Assembly: GCA_964020975.1 (NCBI GenBank)
Contig: OZ026628.1
Location: forward strand, 62,122,883 to 62,186,882
Direction of reading: 5' to 3'
Source: Hermodice carunculata
Lineage: Eukaryota; Annelida; Polychaeta; Eunicida; Amphinomidae
Length of the DNA stretch: 64,000 bases
Below are positions 33,423 through 48,323 of the stretch, piece by piece (the stretch's first letter is position 1; each line of letters opens with the position of its first letter). The notes under the pieces are model-generated. The model was not told the DNA's origin and did not search any database. It was given only the letters and a program-made list of their open reading frames with translations. Position numbers and translations under genes: made by a program.

Positions 33423-36400
33423 AGAGGCATGGTTCACATTAAATGCACAACAAAAAACAGAAAGATGAGATTGTAATGACACAGTGAAATCGCATGAACA
33501 CTAAACATTAAAAACGCATGATGATCAATCGTGAATCACAAAACATTTAATGACTATTCGAGTCCCAATAAGCTTTAGCCACTTTTGAGACTGAATTAAA
33601 GAATTTTTATAAAATAAAAATGGGAAAAGGGAACTGCTCTAAAATATATATTTTTAGAAGATACTGAGGTAAAGTCCAAGGTATAATACACTTTTAGTTA
33701 TGTTTTTGAGTGTAAAAGATTTGAAAGTCGTTTTCAAATCCAAATTGAGTGTAGTTTTTAAAAGTGCAAATCTTAAAAAAAATCCACGAAGACGTTCTCC
33801 TGCAAATTAGCCTTAACTGAAGTAACCTCAAATTGATTTTTTCCACAAAAATGGCTAAAATGAGCACATATAGGCATGATAATCATCTTATAATGAGTTA
33901 TTTCTGCAAAAAAAAAAAAAAAAAAAAAAAAATGCTGACTTTGGATTTAGAATCAATAGTATGGTATCTATGAATGTTGAGAAAAATTCAAAATTCAAGA
34001 TGACGGACCAAACATTCAAGATGGCCAACAAAACAATGGAAGACGCTGTTACAATGGCAACTGAAAAATAATTTTCCATAAAACGTTATTAATACTTAAA
34101 AGAATTGTTACTGTTTTGGACTGCAAAACTGAAATTTTGTATGAAATTCAAGAATATTATTCCCATAAAAATCCTTTTAGTAGCTTTCTTGTAAATTGGC
34201 CTGAAGTGAAGAGACTTTGCATGACCTTTTCCTTCGAAAATGCTAAATTCAAGGCCATTGAGCATGAACACTTTGCAGTCAGCTCTTTGAGGACAATCTG
34301 TTTATTTACAGGTATAGAAAACAACAGAACATGCTTTCAGAATATTTGTGCATATTGAAAATTCAAGATGGCGGAACAAATATTGAAAAGGGCGGCCTCC
34401 ACATCCAAAGCAGATATTACACTGATTAGTGCAATCTATAGTCCAGAAGTTCACACATTTTATTCGTGGTTTTTTAGCAAAAGGTTGGAAGGGTGTTGCT
34501 GCAGAGAAATTTTCTCAGGAGTTCAATATTGCATCCTATTCTTTAAAAAGCTACTTAGACGGTTTCTCAAAAATTATTTGGGCTACACTGAAGTAACCCT
34601 GAATTTTGATTTTTCTCATTTTTGAAAAACCAGCAAATAAGCATAGAAGTTACTCATTGTTCCTATCCTGCTTGACCGAGCCTGGCTTTGAATTCTTAAG
34701 TTTCGGTGTTTTTGAAAAATGAAAAAATCTACACGCCAAAAAATGTCAAAAATTAAAAGTGCTACTTAGATTTTAAAAATAGCTGCCTATAAGTTCAACA
34801 TGGCAGCCAGAATGACCGATGCTATGACACATTGTATAAGTTTACATTTCAAAATCGTATATCAGCCTTCATTTGTCTATGGCTTGATGTGGCAAATCAA
34901 AATCATTATAATTTACTCAGCTTAAGAAAGCAAAGCACAATTTAGGAATACAAAAGCAAAGCTGGACAAAAAAGCCACTTTTTAAAAATTGTTCACACAA
35001 ATGGAAGGCATGTATATTTAAGTTTAAGACTGGTTTCTTGTTATTACTTATGATGAAATTCACCAATAAATGTCCAACTCAGAATTAACTATTTCGTACT
35101 TTGCTTTCAGTGTTGTATCTACTTTCTTCAATCATTGTCATTTTAAAAACCATAAAATGGATTTTTATGAAATCTTGCATATAATTCATATAGTAAATAT
35201 CTTATTTTCGATATATTTGTGTCAAGTTTTCTCTCCTAATATTTCACAAAACTAGAAAGTCTTTTTTCATCAGATGCCATTTTATACATGTCAGTATATT
35301 TAAGATAAAGATGTCAGTATATGTACTTGAAATGGCTCTTCAAATTACACATTCAGATAAAGTATGACTGGTTTGTAGAATGGAAAGTTTGATTTCCCTG
35401 ACAATTAAAATTATGTTGCTCTTTTTCAAGCACAAGGGAATGTTACCAAGGTTTGAATTCCATCGACTCATCATCATCAGCAACATTATCATGGGACTCA
35501 TCTGCACCATACAATGTTTTTCCATAAATTTCTTCTTCAACCTCTTCCTCTCTAACACATGATGAATCAGTGTTCATGGCATTGCATACACTTGGGGCGG
35601 GACCTGGTCACCCTCAAACCACTGAATCCGATGCAATTCACTTGTATCCATCTATTTCCTACTGGTGGTTTATTGCAGGGTTTTGGCAGACATGCGTTCT
35701 TCCACAAAACTGCCATACAATTGGCCCTTTTGACCTAGTTCTTTAGAACTGCTTTGCTGGGTGGTATGAAACAAGGATTTAATCTTTTTATCCTTTCGAA
35801 GGGTTCACAAGTCCTCTTTGGGGCATAACTCTGTTGAAAAAGGACAAAGATGGAGATAATTTAACCAATACTGTGATCACGTAGGTCATGTGTTTCCCTC
35901 TCGACCAGTGGTATCGTCTGCTACTTCCTGTCGCTGGGCACATGCCTTGCAAAGAGGAAACACAAATTGTATAAACAAGAGGTCTAGCATAGAATATTAA
36001 TATAATACAAATATAATTTTATTTTCTCTACAACATAAATGGATCAATTAAGAGAAGACGACTGAAACTGTCAAGTGCAATGACTCACAAATAAATATTT
36101 CTACTGTTCAGAGAATTTGTTCTGTGAATGTGGTGCCCAGATCTAGGCATGATGGTTTAAAGCTAATTATTCACTTTTTACCTGCTAATTTAAGTTATAG
36201 TCTCCATCTTATACGCATACCATATTTACTAGTGTCGGTTATAATGGCCATTTGGCAAATGTTCCCGAAGTTAAATAAAATTTGTATTGTGTTGCATTGT
36301 ATTAAAACATTTACAGAAGATACACACTTATGTCCCAACTATCGGTTCACTTGTACTATCACTAAAATATACAAATGCCGAAACTTTTAAACTGACAAAT

Positions 36401-39400
36401 GTATGTGTGTTTTTTCCTCCAAATCTCGAAATACATATGGGTCTTTAACCCTATATTAGTTAATTCTAAGCCCACAATTGTTTTTTTTTTCTGGCGCTGA
36501 GTACGGTTTTTAACAAGTGGGCTTACTTCTGGCGCTTAGATGGGTTTTACTATTTGATGCCAGCCTGCTGACTCAAGTCAAAGGTATTTCATGTACTAGT
36601 GGTAAAAACACGAGGATGCCAGCAACTTTTCTCTTCCCGCCGTTTTGTAATATCGACATGAATCGAGCACTTGGGTATTATTGTGATAACGGATAGAAGA
36701 GCGGACAAAATGGACACTAGAGAATAACCTTGTGCCGGATTTAGCCTTTTCAATTCAAATAGTTTATTTCACATCAATAATAGTAATACAATATATATAT
36801 GCAATAAGTATGTGCGAGGATGGCCAGAAGGCTGTGCCTTGTACGGCCATCCATCAATTAGATAAATACATGTGCGGGCATGTGAAACAGCTACAAAACT
36901 TGAGGTAAATCAGTAAGTATAAAAGTAGATACAGACATATATAATACATATATGTTTACCAAGAACTTCACAGTAATTTGAATTGAGACAGAGCAATGTG
37001 ATTATGTATTACTATGGTAGATGACAAAATATTGTGTGGCACTATTTACATCAGAATGTGCGTTAAGCCAAATTATTAAACAGGAGCAGTCCTCGATGAA
37101 GAGAGAGCTTAATTGCTAAATCTCCTGTGAGGATATATATATATATATATATATGATTAAATGTAAAGATTAGTTTCCAGTAACCAATTCTTCAATTTTC
37201 TTTTAAAGGAAAAAACAGATATAACATTTTTCATCTCTTCAGGTATCAAATTGAAAAAAAAAATTAGGTCCAGTATGTAATATACTTTGACAAAAGTAGT
37301 TAGTTTTATATTGGGATTTGGACAGAAGGCACCTATTTCGAGTGTTATAGTTGTGTGTCAAACATCGATGTTGAAATGCAAATTCGATAGATGATGTACC
37401 ACTCAGTTAATTATAAACTAGCAAACATACAGTTAAAAAAATACAACTTATGGAGAGGAAGAATTTTCATGAACTTGAACAAGTTTTCTGTATGACTTTG
37501 GGGATGTGATAAAGTAATAATTCGCACCGCTCGCTTTTGAAGTATTAAAAGTGGAGTAACCTGAGTTTGATAAGCTGATCCCCAAGCTTCAATACAATAT
37601 AATATGTGTGGGTGAATAAGAGCATAATACAATTGACGCAATAGGGCAAAAGTAAGTAAATGTATAATTTTTAGAAAATACCGATAATAGGAGCAATTTT
37701 CTGACAAATAGAATTAATATGTTGTTGCCAATTGAACTGCTGATCTATAAATATACCTAAATATTTAATGCAAGCTACTCATGATAAAAATTTTGCTCCT
37801 ACTATAATATTAAAATTTGGTTGAATTTTCTTGTTTTTAGAGCATATTATTATACAATTAGATTTATTCAAATTCAGCGCTAATTTATTAACATTAAATC
37901 AGTCCATTAATTTCAGCATGTCCAATTCAGCATTATGTTTCAAAATATCTATGTTGTTTCCATTATAAATTATATTGGTGTCATCAGCAAATAATCGAGA
38001 GATTCCAAATAAGAGAGACTTTTGTAAGTCGGTAATATACACTAAAAACCAACAAAGGACCTAAAATAGATCCTTGTGGTACACGACACTGAGCTGTGTC
38101 CAATGTTGACTTATTAGACCTTATTTGTATAAATACTGTCTGTCCAGTAGATAATTTCTAAACCACTCCAATGATCTCTTATGCCATTATGTTTTAATTT
38201 CTTTAACAATGTCCCAAGGTTGTTAACAGTTGCAAATGCTTTTTTTTTTAAATCAGTAAAAATCCCCAAGCATAATTTCCTATTTTCCAACTGTTGCTGA
38301 CCAAATTAGTAAATTCACAAATTGCTATTTTTGTACCCAAGTTCTTTCGGAAACCAAACTGTAAATCATAGAAAATTTTTGGCTTGTTTGGAAACTTTAG
38401 GAGTCTATCTGCAACACAGCGTTCCAAAATTTTGAAATTGTGGGAAGTACAGAAATTGGACGATAATTGCCCATAAGTTTTGGGTCACCTCCTTTAAAAA
38501 CAGGTACAGCACGTGCTATTTTCATATTGTCAGGAACACAACCGTGTGCTATAGACAAGTTGACTATGTGAGTTAAAGGAGTTGAAATATATTGTTCTGC
38601 ATCCGTCAATAATCGAGGATCGATCCAGTCAGGACCACATGATTTATTTGTATTAATTCTACCAATTAATAGAGACATTTCACCCTCTGAGACCGGCTCT
38701 AAAAATGGAGACAGACACTTTGGGTCCCATGTATTCACATACATCTTTTTCATCACCTCTTAATTCAATTGAGTCAGAGACATTTTTCCGACTGACACAA
38801 AAAAGTTATTAAAAGCTTCGCAGATTTCCTTGGTGTCTGTGATTACAGAAGGATTACCAGTGTCATCAATATTAATCTGTTTAGGTATATTATTAACAGT
38901 TGACTTTCTTTTGTTCATGGCTTCATATATTGTTTCCCATGTCTTTCTTTGATCATTCATGTTACTCTGAAATTCATTTTCAAAATAACTTTTTACAGCT
39001 TTCTTTAACAGCAAATCTAATAAGTTTTTACACTGATTATTTTTCATGTTTCACATAAATATTGAAATGCTCATTACGAGTTTTGAAATACAAGTCATTT
39101 TTTTTTTTACATTTATGGATTTAAGAAGGCCCTAGGTAATATAAGGCCTTTTTAATTTTTGGATTGTCATGCTTACATTTAGTAATGTAACAGTCACAAA
39201 AAGAAAGAAATTTTTCACAAAATGCATTGTATGCATCATTTGCTCTTAAACTATGAATTACTTGATCTCAGTTTATCTACCTCAACTTTTCTTGGAAAAC
39301 ATCAACATCATATTTATCAAATTTATATGTTTCATTATTAAGGATAGCCTGAAACTTTGCATCAATATTTTGTAGTATCGCAAAAATTGGCTTATGGTCA

Positions 39401-42117
39401 CTGACATCGGAACTGATGGTATCCGAATCAACAAAAGTATCTGTAATAATTGTAAAAATATGATCGATGATTGTACTGGTTGTCTCAGTTTGTCTTGTTG
39501 GTACACTGATAAGGGGTCTATACCCAAGAGAAGTAAGAGTACTAACATAAGTAGAACCATCATTACAGCCTATGTCTATATTTAGGTCACCAATAATTAT
39601 TACCTTAGAGTTATGTGTATTCAGATCATGTAGTTTACCATGTAAATCTTCTGTAAAATTATTAACATTCAAGCTTGGAGGTCTGTAAATGGCCCCAATG
39701 ATGATCTTACCTCTGGTGCATGATGTTTCTAACTCGCACCACACTGATTCACTTTTAACGATGTTAATACCATTTCTACGATTATAGTTACAATCCTTAT
39801 AGACAAACACAGCAACGCCTTCTCCTCTACCATCTCTCATATAATGTTCCATATTGTAGTGTGGTAACTGAAGGTACTGACATTCTACTACATTGTCAAT
39901 CCATGTTTCTTTTATTACAATAATGTCAAAAAAGTAGTCCAATGATGTAAGGAGATGAGAAAAATTATCAAAATGTTGCTTGTTTTTCAGGCTATGGATA
40001 TTTGAATGAAGCAAAGATAGTCTTTTCCCAGTGCTTCCATGTGGATTGACAGTCGTTGTGAAGAATTCTGGTTGTTCTAGTTCCATACAGTTTGTAAAGT
40101 CTGGATTGTATTCCTCATCCTCTGAATCGGAGTTAAAATCAATGTCTATTGTGCCAAGTACATTGTCTGATAAGGTGTCGTTACTTTGTGGCCTTGAAAA
40201 AATTGGCATTATTCAATTAATTTGAATAATACAAACCATTAATGACAATACACTATTCCTTATGATCTAGGGCATGAGTTACGCACTTCAAGTATAAATA
40301 TCCATGTAATCAGGCTGAAATTGCTTCATTGATGTTATCTTCATGGCTGGGCAGCCATCATCCTTTTGCAAGTAGATGTTCCCATTCCGCACCCATACAT
40401 ACTTGGCACCTATGTCTCTCTTCCTGTTCTTGGCAGCACTCACTGTCTTCTTACTCTCTTCTGTCAGGTGGTCATTGATATAGATTTCCTGGTCACCAAA
40501 TCCTGTGCCGTTTGCTAGCTCTTTAGCCTTGAGTTTCCGTCCCTTGGCTTTGAGCATCACAGCATCCCGTTACTTTTTGCTGCTGAATCTGGCCACAATT
40601 GATCTTGGTCCACTTCTGCTGGAATGCAGTCTGTGACTTGCCTCAATGTCAACAGACTGGAGGGGTTTCCCATGGACCTCACCGACCTTTACAATAATTG
40701 TTTCTGTGTCCTCGTTTGTGGTCTCTGGGACTCCCACTATTTCTATGCTTTTACGGCGACTGTATTGTTCTTGTTCATTCAGCCTAACACACAGGGTGTC
40801 AATGGCAGCTTCAGGGGTCTTCACTTTGTGTTTCAAATCACTGTTTTCTTGCTTTATAACTTCCATTTCTTTTTTCTATCGTTCAAACTGAATATTCATG
40901 AAATCCACAGAGCCAGAGATTGCTTCATGTTTATCCTTGAGGTTGTCCAAGACTCCCAACTTTCCAGCTATGTCTGTCAATTTTGTAAGTACCTCTGCAT
41001 ACTCACCCCCCCCCCCCATTTTCAGTGGTAGTTTCAATGGTTATCGGGCTCTGTGAAAAAGAATCTGTTTCCAGAACTTGCTTCCACTGGGAGATTTACA
41101 TGAAGATTAGTCTGTTCATTTGCTTGATGACTTTAAAAAGTCACTGCATACATATTTTAGTAGTTTCCCATGTTATCAACACATGTTTTAAGCAATTTAG
41201 AGGGAGCTCTTGACCCAAGTCAAGTGCTGCAGTGCCCTCTGTGGGATGAGGGTTTTCAAGTTTGCACTGTATTTTGCCTGATACACAAGACACATGTTTA
41301 AAGCATATGTACTTTCATCACTAGATGAGTGTTAAAACACTTGCGGAGGTTGTACGTATTTCATTCTGCGCCTAATCTAAGTAATTTTCGAGAAATTTAG
41401 GACGCTGTCACTGGAGCAAAATACTCTGAAAGAGTAAATAGTTTGTTATCGTGCAAATACGGCGGCGTATATAATTATAACAAAAAAAGGTTATTACATG
41501 GTTAACATTATGCAAGCTAACAAAAATTTAGTGGAATTTTTCTGTAAGATCTTGCAACATATTGGACATTGGTTTGATTTCAGAGCTACTAAACTATCCT
41601 GTTCTTCTCGTAACAACATCTTGAAAAAAAGCAAGCAACATTAGTTTCGTATAAACGTATTTCTTAGTCTGGATAGCCCTATTGTACGCCGAGATGACTA
41701 ATGCATGCGTTCTTCAGTACATGGAGACACAGAGTAAGTATGTACAAGACTCACATGACAATATAAATGTTACCAATGTATAATTTCTGTGAAAACTCTC
41801 ACATGCCTGTATAGGGACGTGGCATAATAGTTATATTCTTAAAACGATTCCATGCCCGATTGCAGAAACAATTTTTTTTCTCCGTGCTAGTTCAAGGCTT
41901 GTCAGAGGGTCTTACAGTGACTTCTCTAAAAGCTTTAAGTTCCTTGGCAGTGGAAAAAAGCAATTCTGACCAATAAGAAACGAGTGCTCAAGGGTGTCAT
42001 AGATTTCGTGGGCTGTGATCCAAGGTGCTGATAAGAGAGTAGAATTAAGTTCAGGGAAATTGGCTTCATTGTTATCCCAAATATGACGGTTGAACGGAGA
42101 GTCTTTGGTTTAGTGAT

Positions 42118-42207
<90 letters not shown>

Positions 42208-43321
42208 GAGTAAGAACACCACTGTTAAGTACGAGGCCTGGAGAGTCAGTGACAATAAAAGCAAGTTTTCTGACTGTTCGGTGGTTCTTGTCAGTTCCTG
42301 TATAAGCTGATACAGGTTGGGTTGAAGAACCAGTCTGAAGATCGCAAAGCCAGGGTCACTATCCTGATGTGGTGAATTCTATTCTGAGAACCTATCGTTA
42401 AAATCGCCAGTAATAAGGAGAGAGTGTGGGTTTCCTTCAAGCGCTACAGAGATGGAAGTATTTAAAGCCTCAAGGAAAGCACCCCGTATTTCAGTAGGCT
42501 GCATGGCCAGGAAGTCGATAATAATTTCCTATCAGCAAAACCCCCTGCTTTGTAGTAATCCTCTAGATCCTCTAGATCAGTTCGCCTTTGACACGGTAGC
42601 GAAGAAGAAACATGAGAAAGGACCTCTCCACCTCATCCTGTGGGATGGTCTCTTCTAAAATTAGGTTGAAAATTGTCAATAAAGAGGGGTTGATCGGGAA
42701 AATTCGCATCAAGCCAAGTTTCGGATGAAGTGATAACATATATAAGTTTCGGCTTGCGCTAATAATTGAAGTTCATCAAGTTCACCCGAGCTCTTACTAC
42801 TACGAGCGTTAGAATGGCAACGTTTGAAATGTTTTGCAGAGGGGTCGTTTTGTTCGGGATTCGGACTAACATCAATTGAGGACTGAAAAAAAATTGCAAG
42901 ACTGACAGAATGTGTTGTAGACGCGCGAAACCTAAAGGAATCACGTTCATGGGAACTAAGGACAAGAAGCAAAAAGAAAGGATTATTTCGGATTCAGCAG
43001 TGTACTCGGAGCAAAAAAAAAAAAAAAAATTACAGCGGGTTGAGCAACAGTTGTGAAAAAGTTAAATCGCCACTGATCAATGCTGACCCCCTCAAGAATT
43101 ACAACGGAGAAATGAAGAAACAGCATTAGCAATGGGCTGCTGTGAATGTGCAAAAAAAAGCTGAAAGACCAGAAATAAGCGGCAGTAGACAGGGGTTAAT
43201 TTGGATGTACGTTAATAGGTCGGCAGCTGGATGTATGGTGTAGTTTATGGGTGATAGGTGTATGGAAAAATTCGGACGATATACCATGGTAACAAAACGA
43301 ATAACACGAAAATACAGAAGG

Positions 43322-43375
<54 letters not shown>

Positions 43376-44939
43376 TAGCGCAAACACCTAGCACGGAAGT
43401 TTGTAAAGCTGATGTTACAAATGAAACTATTTTGATAATACAGTGTAAGAAAAGGAACATGAATACCTGTAATACATGTTGTAATAACTGAACATAACCA
43501 CATATGAATTGTACTATCAAGTACCGTACTGAAGTCGATATTTGGGAGTAGTTGGCCATAAACAAAGTTTTACACAAATTGAATGTCGCAGAGACAGAAA
43601 ATTAGTGAGTATTTTTAAGAATATGGTAGCATGCACATGGTAGCTGAGATTACTCCCATTTTATTATGGATCGGAAAGGTTCGAGTTTAAACTAATGCAG
43701 TAAGATATAACAGTATCATGACATATTTGCATTTGGCAATTACATTGTTGGAGAGCCTGGTATTAACTACATACATGACAGTCCGCCTGAGTAGATTGTA
43801 CATGTATTGAAGAGCCCCAAGAAAGGAAGATCCACATAATGTACACAAAGTAATCATAACATACATTGCAATATGGAAACATAGGACACAAAGAAAGCTG
43901 GAGAAATGAGATAGACGGTTACAACCAACAGCCATAGACGAAAAAGTTTTGGATTAAACATTATATACCATTGCTGGCCTGTGTCAAAGGTTGAATAGTA
44001 ATAAAGCGTACAATAACCCGGTCTGATTTTTACAAACAATTATATCACTTTTTCAACTGAGACATCACTCGCACCGGTTGTTCCTGATCATACTTTATAC
44101 GCATGGCCTTTAGTAGATAATTTATTGAGTAGTACTGTATTTACGTAACGACAAAGCATTCATTATATATTCCTGGGATATGGATAATCCCCACCTTTTG
44201 TCAATATCTTTTTTTTTTTTCTCGTTTCTTTCTTTTTCTTTTTTTTTCTTTTTTTTTTTTTTAGAAGTTCACGATCGTCATCTTTTCCGTGGGCATCACA
44301 TATATGATTTATTCGTGGCTCTACGACTGGATTGGACAACACGACTTACAAACAGCACGAGTGGGCAATTTATACATATTTGTGGGCATATTCTGTGAGT
44401 TCATTCGTTCACTACCAACTGCGACTAGAATCGAAGTGCTTGAGATGAGCATCTCTGAATTATCAAACGGATACTATATTAGTATTATTAGAAAAAAGAC
44501 TTTTCACTTAAAAACCAGAACCCCAATTGTCCCACAAAATATAATGGTCTGAACCCACAGCTTTGCTCGTAAAGCGCGCCGAGGAACGCTGTTGGTCCAA
44601 AACGTGGCAGTGAAAAGATTTTAAAACACTTTGTCGGCTGTAGTATGTCAAATAATGGCCAGTGCAAACACAGTAGTCAAAACGAATACAAGTGAGGCAA
44701 GATGAAAGATATAAAATGAAGACGAGTAGAACTAATTTGTCTGGTGAAATATTGTACTAATGTGTACTGGTTAAACTTGAATAAATGCATGACCGCCAAC
44801 CAGGGAAGATAGCAAGAAAATATCTGTGTGTTAAAATGATATGAAAAAGGACACTGCTGCGGGTGACGGAAACTCTTTCCCTGAGTCCAAAATTATGGTG
44901 TTTTTTTGTAGATAAAGTATTTTCCATGCAGGCTTACTT

Positions 44940-45020
<81 letters not shown>

Positions 45021-45030
45021 GTCATCGTCA

Positions 45031-45062
<32 letters not shown>

Positions 45063-45072
45063 ATCGTCATCG

Positions 45073-45114
<42 letters not shown>

Positions 45115-48100
45115 ATGCGACAGCTGGCACCTTAGTGTAACCAGAATTTCTATTTTTGTTATAGATCTCCAAATAACTCGAATACAATGCCGCTTCCCAC
45201 CCCTCCACACGGGGTTTTGTAGCAGAGTATCAAAGACTAGAAAACTTAACCACGTATTGATACATGTCAAATTTGGTCAGCTAACTTCGTCTCCTTTATC
45301 CAATTCAATCCTTTATCCAATTATCCAATTCACACGATCGTCATTTCTGTTGTTAAGGTGTCTGCTGGAGCACTTTCAGCTGATTTACACCGTTTTCATG
45401 GCGTTTGAATGTCAATGCAATGTGGCCTTCTACGAAAGATTGCGTTTTGTACCATTGACTCAAATGTAGGCTACCAGTCATGCATGACAACATGGTGATG
45501 GTCGCAGCAGCATTTTGTGACTATGTTTTTGTGGTATTTTCTTGCATTTTCAGTGAGACCACAATCAATGAGTGCAATTTAACACTGCGTGGGTGATGCG
45601 ATATCATAATTACACCTTACAAATTTCGTTTAAATTCAGACCTTTACTGTAAACTTACAGTCTAAAATATATGCTGCTCCTATATTTCTTCCTTAAGTAT
45701 GTTCACGTCTATTGCGACACTGCCACCTGATAGGATGCACACGTGGCAGAATTTTACTTTTCAGCGAACTACTGAAAAATAGTCTCGCATCATCATTTCA
45801 AAACTATCTCTCTCTAACACTTAATTCCCAAAGACAACCTAGTTATCTAAACACGAGTTTTGGTTCGTTGCAGTGTTCGGTGCTTGTGAGATGTGCATGG
45901 ATATGCTGATGTTTGCTGCAGAGACAGAAAATAACAGTCCTTTGCCTGCCGTCTATACATTCTTCCGGTTCTCTTTCGTTTCCCTGCAGATGGTGTATCT
46001 CTTCAAAAAATCACACGTAACAGTGTTTGTTCTATCTATATTGTAACAAATTTCAAATCACACCCACTGTAACTCTTCATTTATTATTGTAATTAATATT
46101 TGAATTGTCAGCCTGTGCGTCTTGGCATCTGTATTATTCGCAAACTTTTCATATTCTCATAAGTCTCTTGTACAATTAACGTAATCTGAATGCAGTTTGT
46201 ACGGACATAACCGCCTGTGGTAGTATTCACAAAGAATGTTGATGTGATACAAAATTTTAGAACAAAGTTAAAATCAACTTGTTTGATCCCGAATTACTTA
46301 ATTCTGAGTCCAGCGGCAAATTAACATTTCAAGTGTGAACCAATCTATTTTTCTAATGGGTAATGTGCAAAGTATATGCCTAGCATTTCAGGATCATGGT
46401 TTGCTCTTCATGTGATCCAGACTTTGTTCTAGATTTAAGCATATAAAGGTGAAGTACTGGATCAATTTTACGAAGTGAAAATGGTAATTGCGAAGTTCAA
46501 ATTTTGGGTTCATCCTACACCCTTTGGCCACATATCAGGGCAAGGTTAAAGCCATTCAGACCAAAAGCACATCGATTTTATTTTTAGAATCAAATTCTGG
46601 ATTTGATCAATTTTTTTGTGAACACGGCCACTGATCGTTAGATTCTGAGATTTATGTGTTGCACACTGAGGTAGTCGCCTTTGGCATGTTGTGTCATCAT
46701 GAAAAGGGTGTTTTCGGTATTTTCTTTTTCTGTTTTCTTTTTTTTTGTCTTTTCTTTTTTTTCGGGTGGGGGTGGGGGTGGGGGTGGGGTGGAGTCCGTA
46801 TGTATAAAATGTTTACTCTGCTATGGTGTTTACCCACTGTGCCTTAAGCCATTTGTGGTGAGAGTACGACTTAGTCACTAGCTTTTCTTACCGCGCATTA
46901 GACGCATTACTCCCAACTTGCGCCATTCACCTGGGGCATGTCATCATAAATGGTTTGCATACAAGTCTCAGCCAAAAATTTCCCTGGTTATGAGAACTTT
47001 TGGTAGAAAAGTTAAAGCAGAGGACAGTTTACCATGTTTACATCCGAGGGCTTTGGACGGGTTGAGAGGAAAAGGGTTATACCGGTCGTACCCTATTAAC
47101 ATCAGTCGTGCAGTTGCTCACATTTGTTTTGCAAGGAACGTAAAGGCCTTTAGATCATAGCGATTACTTACATGGATAATGTTTTAATTATATCTAACCC
47201 AGCTGACTTCTTCAATTCAATTTTATTTTGTCTTACTTCACTTTGAATCAAAGTGATATATAACATCCGAACTGTTAATGATATACTCGCCTTCTGGAGG
47301 AAGGTATTGGATCACAAATTGAAAAGTAATATACTTTGCCATAATTATGGTTCGGTTTGTGGGAACAAAGAGTAAAACATGTACATGTTAAGGCACCCGC
47401 CTTGTTTGATATAACATATACGAATGAAAACTGGCACGAAAAAATTGGTATTACTGGTTTGGTATATACATATAAAAATCAAACCAGATATGTCTACTAT
47501 AAATATCATCGTCACATTTATTTCTATTTATATGGAGATTCATATGTTACCCTGATTAACATTTGCTGTGTGCCTTCAACCCTTATTTCAAAATTTCGAA
47601 TTAGCTTTCAATGAACAGAATATGTTTTCCTTCTTTTTGAAGGTGTGTATCCAGAGGAGAAGAATCATCTGTAAATTTGGTCTAATGCACATGACAGCAT
47701 CTAACTTGTACATTTGGGTCCTGACTATAAGCGAAGCAACAGAGTCAACGCTCCAAAGTATAAGGGAACAACAACACCGGAACTGTTCTTTTCAAACACC
47801 AGGTATGATATAAATACGCATTATTTATCTTTGTTTTGGCTGTCATGAGTTTATGTATTTAATAAATACCAGGTTTTAACTGTTGAAGATCTTATGCTGA
47901 AATGTGAAAATACAACTACAGTAGAACATCTCTGTTATGACCTTTCCGTAAAGAATGTACCTTTTGCCATAAGTGTTTTGAAAAGTTGTCTTCACGTAAC
48001 TATTCCTGTTTTGTGTTCAGACTTCTCATTCTTTAAAGATATTCATACAGTTCCATTATTATGTGGCCTTAAAACACATAATCTACTGCGTTCACTTAAA

Positions 48101-48249
48101 AGGGCATTGTTATGCTTCAGTAATTTTGAGCAGTCTATATTCCGTCTCCATTTAATGCTGCGAATTGGCAGAAACTCATACTTATAAAATGATAAAATCT
48201 TGTCTTCGAGAGGTCGAAAAGTCAATACTTTTGAAACCAAAATTAGATA

Positions 48250-48323
<74 letters not shown>

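Larger units (their letters stand above)
36753..41120 (-). mobile_element. Near-complete LINE with ORF1 and ORF2, decayed
   Basis: On the minus strand: ORF1 (about 41120-40290), a short gap, then ORF2 with apurinic-type endonuclease (40209-39277) and reverse transcriptase (39047-37411), then a 3' UTR that ends AAATAAACTATTTGAATTGAA at 36753. The total of about 4.4 kb and a short repeated tail (TTTGAATTGAA) fit the CR1/L2/Jockey group. The clade is not assigned. Several frame changes and stops interrupt both ORFs. It lies reverse to the otopetrin-like gene inside its intron. Confidence 0.9.

Noticed and set aside
44863-45208. Long poly-Ser, poly-Met and Thr frames
   Set aside because: They are translations of the (TCA)n/(TCG)n microsatellite on both strands.
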